NCBI GenBank assembly: GCA_016741895.1
Contig: JACVCT010000004.1
Coordinates: 6,751 to 47,729 of the forward strand
Reading direction: 5' to 3'
From: Gemmatimonadaceae bacterium
GTDB taxonomy: Bacteria; Gemmatimonadota; Gemmatimonadetes; Gemmatimonadales; Gemmatimonadaceae
DNA: 40,979 nt
The notes beneath the pieces were generated by a model. That model saw only the letters and a program-made list of their open reading frames with translations. It was not told the origin of the DNA and searched no databases. Shown here in pieces: positions 1 through 8,790 of the stretch; within the stretch, counting starts at the first letter, position 1, and each line of letters starts with the position of its first letter. The position numbers were made by a program, and so were the translations under genes.

Positions 1-596
1 CCTCAATGCCCCAGATCGAATGGACCCCTGCGCAGCAGGCGAACGCAGCGCCCCGGGGGCGGGGTCCCCCGCGGCAGCCCGGGGGCGCCCGCGCATGAGG
101 TGGCGAGGCTGAGGGCGCCCCGCCCCCCCCCTCGCTCCCCGGCCCCCATGGCTGCCCAGGGTCGGGGGCGGGTACACCCGCGGCTGGCCGGGGTCCGATG
201 GCCGCGGGTGGTTGGTCGCTGACCCCGCCGTCAATCCCGCCACGCGCGCGGGCTACATGGCCACGCTCCCGGACATCGAGCCGCCCGCCCACGTCGCGAG
301 GTTGCCTGTGTGGTGCACGACCGCCCCCACCACGTCGGCGGCCGAATGACGCGAACCGTCATGGCCTGTGTGCAGCACAGGGACGAGCAGAAATCGGCTG
401 CTCTGCACAAGTGGTTGTACAGCTGGCACTTGGCGAGGGAGCCGTGTGCATCAGAGAGCACTGTCTCCATCGGCGTGAATGTTCTCTCTGGTGCACACGG
501 CTCGGCCGATTCTGCGCAAGTGTATGTCCTGTCTGCAGATCCGCGACGCTCTGCGCAGACCCATCGTCGTTCGATTGCACACAGGGGGCGACGCTG

Positions 597-3116
597 ATGC
601 CGCTCTCACCACAATACGCCCCGCGCGCCGAGAATTCGGCATTGATCCGGGCCGCACTGATCGACCTCTGGGCCAGCGGGATGTCGGTGGCGTTCGCGGC
701 GGTGGAGACCTATCTCGCCTCGAAGGGGACGCCGCTGAGCAAGCCCACGGTGGCAACGCAGATTCGCACGTGGAAGCTGGCAGGCTTGGCCGAGACGACC
801 GCTGCCCCACGCGGGACCGGAGAGAGACTTCATACGCTGCGGCTCGGCGGCCTGAAGACGGCCACCGCGACGCTGCGCACCGTGGTCGAGTTTGCGTTGA
901 CCAGGGAAAGCGGGTTCCCATCGTGGGCCCACGCGAACCTGCGCACCGCGCTGCGTCTCGTGCTCGAACTACCACCCGGGGCGGACCTGCCGACGCTCCT
1001 CACCGCCGCCGAGGCGGTACCCCCTGCCCGCCTGCGTGATCTGCCTGAGCGGCTCCTTTCGCTGGCCGCATCACGCGGGCTGACGAGGCGAGTCGCGACC
1101 AATCTGGAGAGCGTGTTGCGGCGCGCGCTGCGTTGCGCCGCCGAGCACAACCGGATCCCGTTGGTGTTTGTTGTGCACGACACCGATGCGGCGTGGGACG
1201 CGCTGCGCTGGGCGTTCTTCGGGGCCGACTCCAAGGTGCCGCCGCGCTCGCGGCCTACGTACCGCCGCGCGTTCACGCGGTTCTGGCAGCACATCACGGT
1301 CTTGTTGGCGGATCCTGTCCACGGTCGGCCCAACGTCACCTTCGAGGACGTCACGCCCACCGACGTGGCACTCCTCAAGCGGCATCTCCGTCGTTCCGGG
1401 AAGGCGTGGCTGTACCAGCAAATTCAGCACACGCTGCGGTGGATCGGTAAGACGCACGGTACGGGGCCCTACGGAGGGGCGCGGTCGTCATCGACCGACG
1501 CGGTGTATCTCACCCCCGAAAATCGGTCTCGGGAAGCAGGGACGCTTGGTAGTTGGCCCGCGCTGATCCGGCTCTTTGAGGAACATGGTTTTGGCCCCGA
1601 GTGGCTCGAGTTCCTCGCGTGGTATCGCGACTATTCCACACTCCCGGACGCTGACCTCGCCGCCAACGCGGAGCAGTTCCCCGTTCGCCCCACCAAGCGG
1701 CACCTCGCGCCGGGCACGGTAGTCCGGCGTCACTTTGCGCTGCGGGCATGGTGCGGAATGGCCCGAATAGTCCTCGACAAAGATCCCGCCGATCTCACGC
1801 TTCAGGATGTGTTCGGCGACAGCGCGCGACTGATCGGCGAGAAGTTCAAGACATGGTGGGCTGCGCGCGCCGATGCGGGTGAGGTCACCGACGCGACGAG
1901 CGGGGGCCTGACGACCGTCCTGGTGAGCGCGGCGATGGTGGCACGAGCCCTGTGTGATCGCGCCGCGCACCAACGAGGGGCGCGGCCTGCGGCCGGGAAG
2001 GGGGCGAGCCTTCTCGAGTGGGAGCGCGGTCTACGCACCGCTGAGGAAGAAGCCTACTTCCGAGGCTACCAGGCGCTCACCGCGCAGGCGGATCAGCTGG
2101 AAGAGAAGCGAAAGACGTCGGAATCGGGGCACGTTCACACGACCGCCAAGGATGTCGTGCGCATGATCCGGCAGACGCCGCCCCAATGGTGGCAGCAGGT
2201 GCTGGACGCGATGCTGGCTGAGGTGCAAGCGGGGGTCGCGAAGGGGCGCTCCGGGATGAAGTTTTACCGGCTGGTCAGCGCGACGTATCTGCTCGGATTT
2301 GTGATCTCGACGGGGCTCCGCCGTGGTGAGCTCGCGCACGTGCGGATTGGCGCCTACGTCAACCGCAAGGGGGAGCGAGTCGACCGACAATACGGCCCGG
2401 GCAATCGCGCAGCTCGCGTTGTGAAACTCCGAGCAGTGGACCGGAAGAACCGGCGACAGCACATCGCATGCGTTCGCGAACGCTTCTGCCCGCTGTGGTT
2501 GGAGACCCTGTACCTCGACAAGGCGCGCCCGTTCTTTCTGGCCAAGGGGCAGCAAGAGCATGACTGGTTGTTCGTCAATACCAGCGGCGCGCCGTACGGG
2601 TGCATCAACGAGACCGATTCAGGGCAACGCACCGCGGAAGACATGCATCGGTCCACCACCCGAAAGCTGATGCTGACCAAGACGTTTCAGCAGCAGGTGG
2701 CAAGGGCCGCCGCGCGCATTGGGCTGCCCCTGCCTGACGAGATTCACGAATTCGGTTTCCATGCTGTCCGCAACGTGTTCGCGTTTCTGCTGTTTCAGAC
2801 GCCCGGGCATGGGGTCACTGCGGCGGCGAACTGGTTGGGCGACCGCACGGCGACCGTTGAGGGCACCTACGCCGAGGTAGACGGCACTTTGGTTGATGTG
2901 TCCACCTGTCGAGACCTCGTCCTGGCGCTCCCGACGGAGGTGGTTGCTGCGAACGGAGAGAGCGCGGAGACGGCAATAAACGCCCCCCGTGGCCTGACCA
3001 GTACCTCCAGCGGGGAAACGACGGAGGAGGCGCTCATGCGGTTGTTGGGGACCTTCACCGGCCGCGACGTCAACACCCGGCAATTGGATCTGATCAAGGC
3101 CGTCCTGACGCAATAG
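597..3116 (+). CDS. Large tyrosine-recombinase-like site-specific integrase (about 839 aa)
   Basis: ORF in frame with the 198..3116 track; ATG at 597 is the likely start. Box I 'ISTGLRRGELAHVRI', HxxR 'GFHAVRNVFAFLL', then 'WLGDRTATVEGTYAEV' with the candidate nucleophile Tyr. The N-terminus looks like a helical KfrA-type DNA-binding segment. Confidence 0.8.
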   Translation: MPLSPQYAPRAENSALIRAALIDLWASGMSVAFAAVETYLASKGTPLSKPTVATQIRTWKLAGLAETTAAPRGTGERLHTLRLGGLKTATATLRTVVEFALTRESGFPSWAHANLRTALRLVLELPPGADLPTLLTAAEAVPPARLRDLPERLLSLAASRGLTRRVATNLESVLRRALRCAAEHNRIPLVFVVHDTDAAWDALRWAFFGADSKVPPRSRPTYRRAFTRFWQHITVLLADPVHGRPNVTFEDVTPTDVALLKRHLRRSGKAWLYQQIQHTLRWIGKTHGTGPYGGARSSSTDAVYLTPENRSREAGTLGSWPALIRLFEEHGFGPEWLEFLAWYRDYSTLPDADLAANAEQFPVRPTKRHLAPGTVVRRHFALRAWCGMARIVLDKDPADLTLQDVFGDSARLIGEKFKTWWAARADAGEVTDATSGGLTTVLVSAAMVARALCDRAAHQRGARPAAGKGASLLEWERGLRTAEEEAYFRGYQALTAQADQLEEKRKTSESGHVHTTAKDVVRMIRQTPPQWWQQVLDAMLAEVQAGVAKGRSGMKFYRLVSATYLLGFVISTGLRRGELAHVRIGAYVNRKGERVDRQYGPGNRAARVVKLRAVDRKNRRQHIACVRERFCPLWLETLYLDKARPFFLAKGQQEHDWLFVNTSGAPYGCINETDSGQRTAEDMHRSTTRKLMLTKTFQQQVARAAARIGLPLPDEIHEFGFHAVRNVFAFLLFQTPGHGVTAAANWLGDRTATVEGTYAEVDGTLVDVSTCRDLVLALPTEVVAANGESAETAINAPRGLTSTSSGETTEEALMRLLGTFTGRDVNTRQLDLIKAVLTQ

Positions 3117-3153
3117 AGCGGGTGGGCCTATCGCGGTCGAGCGAATGGCGGCC

Positions 3154-3179
3154 GACGCGGCCAACTGTGAGGCCGCGTC
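3154..3179 (+). terminator. Hairpin downstream of recombinase 1
   Basis: Perfect 9-bp inverted repeat gacgcggcc-aactgtga-ggccgcgtc, 37 bp after the stop; no clear U-tract. Confidence 0.45.
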
Positions 3180-3309
3180 ACCACGTAAGCCATCCGACGT
3201 TCGCGCGTCATCGTGCGGCCGCCCCGCCTGCGATGGCGCCCCCCGCACCACCCGCCTACGCTGCCCGGCGCCCACTTGGCGCGCAGGACACCGAGACGCG
3301 GAGTTCCGT

Positions 3310-3936
3310 ATGACGCAACGAACCTCGAATCCCTTCCCCATCATTGTCCTCACCCTGCCCTCGGCCGTCGAAGCGCTGTGGATCGCGGCGCTGCTCGCGG
3401 CGTATGGCTCGACGGCGGAGGTACGGCTCCATGGGCGGACGAGCTTTCTACATTGCGCGCAGTGGGCGTTTTACGGGCTGCTGTGTCGCACCACCGGCCC
3501 GCGCGTGTCGCTCTCGTTTCTGCAGCGAATCACGGCACGGGCAGCAGCACGGATGTTGGAGCGCTGGGCGCAGTACCCGTGCGGCCCGCTGGCTTCGTTC
3601 CTTGGGCAGATGCAATGCGCGCTCGATGACGTGATGTTCGGCCAGGGGGAGGCAAGCGCCAATGTGGACAGCACATCCGCCGGAGGCGTACTCACCACGC
3701 TTACGAGAGACGATCAGCGGATGCTGATCGACCGCGTGCGAGGCCGCCTGGCGCCCAACGTGCTCACCGAGTTGATGATCAGAGTCGAGACCGGGGGCGC
3801 ATCCGACACCTCCACGGGTCACACGTCACCCGCGCTGCAGCAGGCGGTGTGTGACCTTGAGTGGGCGCTTCTTGGCGGTATCAGTTATGAACTCGGGCTG
3901 CCGATTCACGAAGAGCGGGCGATGAGGGCGGCATAG
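3310..3936 (+). CDS. Hypothetical helical protein, paralogue of the 4623..5234 product
   Basis: ATG at 3310 preceded by cggagttccgt; shares the layout ALW/YxAAL...LARxxxARVS...RxLxxW, then an L(T/S)xx(D/E)(Q/R)xxL C-terminal part with 4623..5234. Confidence 0.7.
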   Translation: MTQRTSNPFPIIVLTLPSAVEALWIAALLAAYGSTAEVRLHGRTSFLHCAQWAFYGLLCRTTGPRVSLSFLQRITARAAARMLERWAQYPCGPLASFLGQMQCALDDVMFGQGEASANVDSTSAGGVLTTLTRDDQRMLIDRVRGRLAPNVLTELMIRVETGGASDTSTGHTSPALQQAVCDLEWALLGGISYELGLPIHEERAMRAA

Positions 3937-3957
3937 CTGCTCACGGTGCCGGTGGCG

Positions 3958-4473
3958 CTAGCCGCGAGGTGGGTCATGGGTGGGCGAGGCGGGCAAGTCT
4001 GACTCCTCGCCCACGTGACTCAGCAAATCGTACACAACCGGGTTCAACACCGTCCATCGGTACGGAAGGTTCAGGAGCCGGGCCACCGCGGCGGCGACCG
4101 AGCGCGACCTCGAGATTCCGGCATCGCACGACAACACCAGTCGCCGGCGTCGCACGTGACGCGACACGAACGCGACGATTCGTCGCGCGTCCTCAATGCA
4201 TATGGAGCGTGCGTCAGGACGAGATGCCGCGAGGCTGCCAGTATCGTCAAACACCAGCGCCAACACCTCGATCCAACCCGCCCGCTGCGGTGCCGTCCTG
4301 CGCCCCGGCGTACTGATCGTGATCAGCACTTCGTCCACCACGGGTGTGTACCTCGCGAGCTTCGGCGCACTGAGCACTCGCATCTGCAATACACCGCTCT
4401 GCCCTTCCTCGATGTCCCCGACATAGCCGTCGGTGGCAAGGCGTCTGGGCAGAGATCGGGGTAGCAGGGACAT
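3958..4473 (-). CDS. Dual-specificity/tyrosine phosphatase-like protein (CX5R)
   Basis: 171 aa from ATG at 4473; 'LVLSCDAGISRSRSVAAAVARLL' matches the P-loop signature C-x5-R-S of cysteine phosphatases. Confidence 0.75.
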   Translation of the reverse strand: MSLLPRSLPRRLATDGYVGDIEEGQSGVLQMRVLSAPKLARYTPVVDEVLITISTPGRRTAPQRAGWIEVLALVFDDTGSLAASRPDARSICIEDARRIVAFVSRHVRRRRLVLSCDAGISRSRSVAAAVARLLNLPYRWTVLNPVVYDLLSHVGEESDLPASPTHDPPRG

Positions 4474-4622
4474 GCCTTCAAGGTGACACGCGTTTGGTGC
4501 GCTGGCTACCCAACGCGGAACAGCCCCGAGCTCGCTGGCGCTGCGATCATCCGCGCCCCCTGCCGGACCGCCACAGTCTGTTCCGCGCCCGCTTGGCGCC
4601 GAACACACACTACGGAGTTTCG

Positions 4623-5234
4623 ATGAGAACCATCACTCAACGTCAGGTCACTGGCCTGGCCCCGTTGCAGGCGCTCTACGTCGCCGCCCTGATCGCGGTC
4701 TCCGGCTCGTCCGAACGCGTTCGCCGTGTCGCTGCACACGCATTCGAGCATAGCGTCATCGCCGCGATCTGGGGATTTCTCGCCCGTCACACGGAAGCGC
4801 GCGTGTCGTGGCTCCGTCTCGCCTCGATCACGCACGAAGCGACCAGACGCTTTCTTCACGATTGGCCACGGACCACGACGATCAGTGTCGAATCGATGAT
4901 GGCCGTGCTGGAGCAATGCACGCACACGGCCGCGTTCACGGTCACGGCGATGCCGGCCGCGGTTGAGCCTGCTGGCCATCTCGGAGTGCTGACGCTTCTC
5001 TCACACGAAGAGCGTGTCCAGCTGCTGCAGTCCGTTCAAGCGGCGCTCACGCCCGCTGAGCTGTGCGTGCTGCACGCGGTGATCGAAGACGAACAAGATG
5101 GCATCCGACTTCGCTTGGACGCGGACATGAACGTCACGGGTGCCATTGAACGCCTGGAATCGCTGCTCCTCGGGGCGTGCACCTACACGCTCGGCACGCC
5201 GACGGCCATCGCGAACGGACGTCTCGCCGCATGA
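4623..5234 (+). CDS. Hypothetical helical protein, paralogue of the 3310..3936 product
   Basis: ATG at 4623 with cggagtttcg upstream; C-terminus 'LSHEERVQLLQSVQAALTPAELCVLHAV' is weakly sigma-like. Confidence 0.7.
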   Translation: MRTITQRQVTGLAPLQALYVAALIAVSGSSERVRRVAAHAFEHSVIAAIWGFLARHTEARVSWLRLASITHEATRRFLHDWPRTTTISVESMMAVLEQCTHTAAFTVTAMPAAVEPAGHLGVLTLLSHEERVQLLQSVQAALTPAELCVLHAVIEDEQDGIRLRLDADMNVTGAIERLESLLLGACTYTLGTPTAIANGRLAA

Positions 5235-5309
5235 TGCCAACGGTGGGCGGCGGTTCGACGGGCACGGCGATCACGCCGCTCATCGGCAATACCACTACAA
5301 CGAAGGGAG

Positions 5310-6824
5310 GTGACGCGTAGCAGAACTGCCTTGATCCACTATCCTTGCCTTCGTCGGGCCGCCACGGACCGACCCACTCTTCAACCAGGAGTCACATTCG
5401 ATACGTCGATCAACACAGTCCCTACCGTTGTGACATGGGCGCTGGCCCTCGCGTTCATCGTCGGCATGGTGGTCCTGGTCCTGTTCGCCAGAATGCTGAT
5501 GTCGAAGCATCGCGAAGAACGCGTTCGTCTTCTTGCGGAGGCAGAGGGGGCACGAACGCGCGCAGAGGCGGTGGCCCTCGAGCGTGCACAGCTCGACGCG
5601 CAACTGCGCGCCACCCGCGAGGCCGCAGACGCGCAGCGAGATGCCGTCCAGCACCTGTCGGCCGAACTCGGCGAACGCCTGCTGCAGCAACAGGCCAGCG
5701 CCTTCGAGGCAACCACTGCAGCGCTCGAACGCCGCGCGAATTCGGAGAGCGAGGCGATCCGCGCCGCCTATGAGGCGGCGACCGCCGAGCGGAACGAACG
5801 TTTACACGTCGAGCTTCAGCCGGTGCACGAGACGCTGCAGAGGCTGGCCGACACCTCCGTCGCCACCGACACCCGCAGCGCGGCGGAGTTCTCGCGTCTG
5901 GTTACGCTCGTACAAGGTCTCAACGACGAGCACCGTGCGCACCGGGAGGAGACGCGCAAGTTGCAGGACACTTTGCGCGTATCGCAGGTACGCGGCCGGT
6001 TTGGTGAGTGGACGCTGCAGCGCGCGCTGGAGGCGGCCGGTCTCCAAGAGCGCGTGCACTACGTGCTGCAGCCCACCCTGCGCGATGAGGAGGGACTGTT
6101 CCGGCCCGACGCCGTGCTGTTGCTGCCGCAGGGCCGCGCCATTGTCATCGACAGCAAGGCGCCGTTACAGCACCTGCTCGACGCCCAGAACGCGTCAACG
6201 CAGAGCGAGAAGACCGCGCTGCTCGACCGCCATGCCAAGGCACTGCGCACGCATATCGATCAACTCGCGAGCAAGGCATACGCCGCACGCGTGGCGGCGG
6301 TCGTCCCGGATCGGGTGCTACTCGACGGCGTGCTGCTCTTCGTGCCGGCCGATGCGGTGCTGGATGCGGCCTACCGCCGCGATCCGAAGCTGGTGCAGCA
6401 CGCGCTCGGGCAGCATGTGCATTTGGTGTCGCCGGCCTCGCTGCTGCTCGCGCTCAGTGCGGTGGAGCAGTTGTGGCGACAGGACGGGCGTGATCAGCGG
6501 GCGGCGGAGATCGAGAAGATCGGGGCCGATCTGCTGGGCCGCCTGAGTGTTGTGCTCGGGCATGTGAGCCACGTGCAGCGTGCGTTGAGCGACTGTGTGG
6601 CGGCCTACAATGCGCTCACCACGTCGCTGGAATCTCGACTCCTCCCCATCGCGCGACGGATGGAGGAGCTGGGCGTTCGCACGCGTGAGCCCATGCCCAC
6701 CATCGGCGAGATCGACACGGTGCCACGCGAGTTGGGGCCGCGCCTCAGCCGTGCGCTGGTCTCTCCGCAAACGGACGTCACCACGACGTCCGTTGCCTCC
6801 GACGACACGCCCGCCGCCGCCTGA
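5310..6824 (+). CDS. rmuC: DNA recombination protein RmuC homologue
   Basis: N-terminal TM helix, long coiled coil, then 'VRGRFGEWTLQRALEAAGL', 'FRPDAVLLLPQGRAIVIDSKAPL', 'DGVLLFVPADAVLDAA', all typical of RmuC. Start codon uncertain (GTG at 5310 or an internal start). Confidence 0.88.
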   Translation: MTRSRTALIHYPCLRRAATDRPTLQPGVTFDTSINTVPTVVTWALALAFIVGMVVLVLFARMLMSKHREERVRLLAEAEGARTRAEAVALERAQLDAQLRATREAADAQRDAVQHLSAELGERLLQQQASAFEATTAALERRANSESEAIRAAYEAATAERNERLHVELQPVHETLQRLADTSVATDTRSAAEFSRLVTLVQGLNDEHRAHREETRKLQDTLRVSQVRGRFGEWTLQRALEAAGLQERVHYVLQPTLRDEEGLFRPDAVLLLPQGRAIVIDSKAPLQHLLDAQNASTQSEKTALLDRHAKALRTHIDQLASKAYAARVAAVVPDRVLLDGVLLFVPADAVLDAAYRRDPKLVQHALGQHVHLVSPASLLLALSAVEQLWRQDGRDQRAAEIEKIGADLLGRLSVVLGHVSHVQRALSDCVAAYNALTTSLESRLLPIARRMEELGVRTREPMPTIGEIDTVPRELGPRLSRALVSPQTDVTTTSVASDDTPAAA

Positions 6825-6859
6825 CGCGGCGCCCCCCGTTGTGATCACCCACGCTGTGG

Positions 6860-6880
6860 CCCCGGCCGTGGTGGCCGGGG
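6860..6880. terminator. Hairpin between rmuC and the 6903 gene
   Basis: Perfect 8-bp stem ccccggcc-gtggt-ggccgggg. Confidence 0.4.
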
Positions 6881-6902
6881 TCCATTCACGCAAGGAGACC
6901 TC

Positions 6903-7598
6903 ATGGAAAAGCGCAATTCTCACCGGCAGCGCGCAGCACGTACGCCTCTTGATCTGTTCCTGTCGCACGGCGCGGGCGTATTCTTCCTCTTCTTGATGTC
7001 GCAGTCAGCGCCGTACTCGGATGCGCGCGCTGCAGCGAGCGCCTTACATCAGGTGATCGAGGAGCGCGTGCGCGCGTATCTCGCACAACTGCTCTTGTCT
7101 GTCGAAATGGATGCGTTCAATCGTGAAGCGCTCATCCAGTCAAGGACCCAGCTCGCTACTGCTCGCGTCGTTGCACGCCTCTCCCGGTGTGCGAGTCGCA
7201 GTCAGCACGATTTCGCTCGCTGGCTCGAATGCCAAATCGCTGATGCGGTAGAAGACGGTGATGACCAAGACCCGCACGGTGGGTCGGCGGCGCTGGCGCC
7301 CACCTCGGTTGTGTCGAGTTCGTGGGCGCTCCACCAGCTCCCGATTGCGCGCGCAGAGCGAGACACGCTCGTGGCTGCGGTGCTGGCTCTGTTGCTGCCG
7401 GCCGAGCGCGAAATCCTGCTCGCTATGGCGCATCCTCGGGTCACGTGGGCTCAAGCCGCACATTCGATGGGGCTCACGATGTTCGAGGCCAAGCAGTTGT
7501 ACACACGGGCCCAAAGTCGGGCGAGTGAGATTGCCGTACAACTCGCCGTGAAGGCCACTGGCGCCAGTAACACCGGGCCAGAGGCGACGGCTGCGTGA
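6903..7598 (+). CDS. Small protein with sigma-70 region 4-like / HTH C-terminus
   Basis: Strong RBS aaggaga before ATG 6903; C-terminus 'LLPAEREILLAMAHPRVTWAQAAHSMGLTMFEAKQLYTRAQSRASEI' resembles a sigma4 HTH. Confidence 0.7.
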   Translation: MEKRNSHRQRAARTPLDLFLSHGAGVFFLFLMSQSAPYSDARAAASALHQVIEERVRAYLAQLLLSVEMDAFNREALIQSRTQLATARVVARLSRCASRSQHDFARWLECQIADAVEDGDDQDPHGGSAALAPTSVVSSSWALHQLPIARAERDTLVAAVLALLLPAEREILLAMAHPRVTWAQAAHSMGLTMFEAKQLYTRAQSRASEIAVQLAVKATGASNTGPEATAA

Positions 7599-7703
7599 CA
7601 ACCCTGAACATCCCGGGCGCTGTGTAATCAGAGCGAGCGTACGTGCGGGCAACCATTCGGATGTCGACCGCTCGTGTCGCGGAAGCCCACAACGTGCGCT
7701 GGA

Positions 7704-7737
7704 GACGAGCCTTGGGCCGGTCGGCCCAAGGCTCGTC
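7704..7737 (+). terminator. Strong hairpin, probable terminator
   Basis: Perfect 15-bp stem gacgagccttgggcc-ggtc-ggcccaaggctcgtc downstream of the 7598 stop. Confidence 0.6.
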
Positions 7738-7918
7738 GTGTACCCGCCTCCGCCCGCTCGCATTCGCGTGGCGTTCACTGTCTGATTCGTTGATCGGCGG
7801 CTGCGCCTACCGCCTGTAGGCCCCGGGTGCCACAACACAGCGGGCCCGCATGGCGGACCCGCCGCATTGTCGTCTCCGTCACCGTCGTACTCGTGATCCC
7901 ATTCGTCGATCAGGCGAT

Positions 7919-8419
7919 TTACGCCCGCGACGGCGGCTCTTGATCAGGATCCGCGAACCACGTTCCGTCGTCACGCTGGCGCAGCCCGGCTCGGCGGCCC
8001 ATCGCAGCAAGATACTCGAGCCAGAGGCCACGCCCCTCCTCCCCGAGGGAGGCAAACAGCTCCTCCGGCGTGGACACATCGAGTTGCTGCGACACGAAGA
8101 TCGCGAGGTGTTCCGTATGCCACGCGTTCGCCCCCGGCGGCGGCGCCCCGAGCCGTACCCGCCAGTAGATCTGCGAAGCACGCCCCGCCTCCTCCGGGAA
8201 CCCCTCGGCGTTCAGGTGCTCGAGCTGAGCGCGCAGCATGCCCTCGTGGTCCATCGGACTCTGTGCCAGGCGCCGGTCGGCCTCCCAGGTCTGCGCGACG
8301 GACGTCGCGATGCCGACCAGCTCTGCGCATGTGCGGATGCTCTTCCCCTGCTCGCGCAATTTGCTGAACTGGTCGCGCTTGTTTCGGTATTCCCTATCGT
8401 TCGCTGGCGGTCGCCCCAT
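7919..8419 (-). CDS. Hypothetical protein with N-terminal HTH-like segment
   Basis: 166 aa ORF, RBS-like gggaggcgagg before ATG; 'KSIRTCAELVGIATSVAQTWE' is HTH-like. Confidence 0.6.
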   Translation of the reverse strand: MGRPPANDREYRNKRDQFSKLREQGKSIRTCAELVGIATSVAQTWEADRRLAQSPMDHEGMLRAQLEHLNAEGFPEEAGRASQIYWRVRLGAPPPGANAWHTEHLAIFVSQQLDVSTPEELFASLGEEGRGLWLEYLAAMGRRAGLRQRDDGTWFADPDQEPPSRA

Positions 8420-8577
8420 CGAACCTCGCCTCCCAATTGAACATCCCCGATGAACGGCGGCATGCCGTCAGTCGGGAAAATAGCGAGCGCGTCTGACAGA
8501 ACCGAGGGTGTGGGCGGATGGGGATACCGCTTCCCCTCGTGTACCGGTTTGCGTCGGGCATGCGGTACGCTCGACGC

Positions 8578-8790
8578 ATGAGCCTATCGATTCTGCGCGC
8601 GACGTTCGTGCGCTTCGCCACCTCCACCGTGCCGCCCGCCGCCCTATGCGCGTCAGCGCCAAACGACGCGGTGGCGTCCGCCGCTGCGCACCTCACGGCG
8701 GGTGTGCCAGAGCGAAGGATTACCCCCGTGCAGGGGTTGGCCGAGATCTGTACCGGTTTCGCTGCGGCGTACGATAGGCTGCCATCATGA
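8578..8790 (+). CDS. Small ORF (70 aa), stop overlaps next start
   Basis: ATG 8578 (MSLSILRATFVRF...); TGA 8788-8790 overlaps ATG 8787; duplicated TGTACCGGTTT motif upstream. Confidence 0.35.
   Translation: MSLSILRATFVRFATSTVPPAALCASAPNDAVASAAAHLTAGVPERRITPVQGLAEICTGFAAAYDRLPS

Noticed and set aside
198-596. N-terminal extension of the recombinase 1 ORF (first 133 residues)
   Set aside because: Arg/Pro-rich, crosses the repeat-dense upstream region, and ATG 597 begins the protein-like sequence.
5533-6546. 337 aa alternative-frame ORF within rmuC
   Set aside because: Arg/Cys/Ser-rich out-of-frame translation; RmuC motifs establish the real frame.
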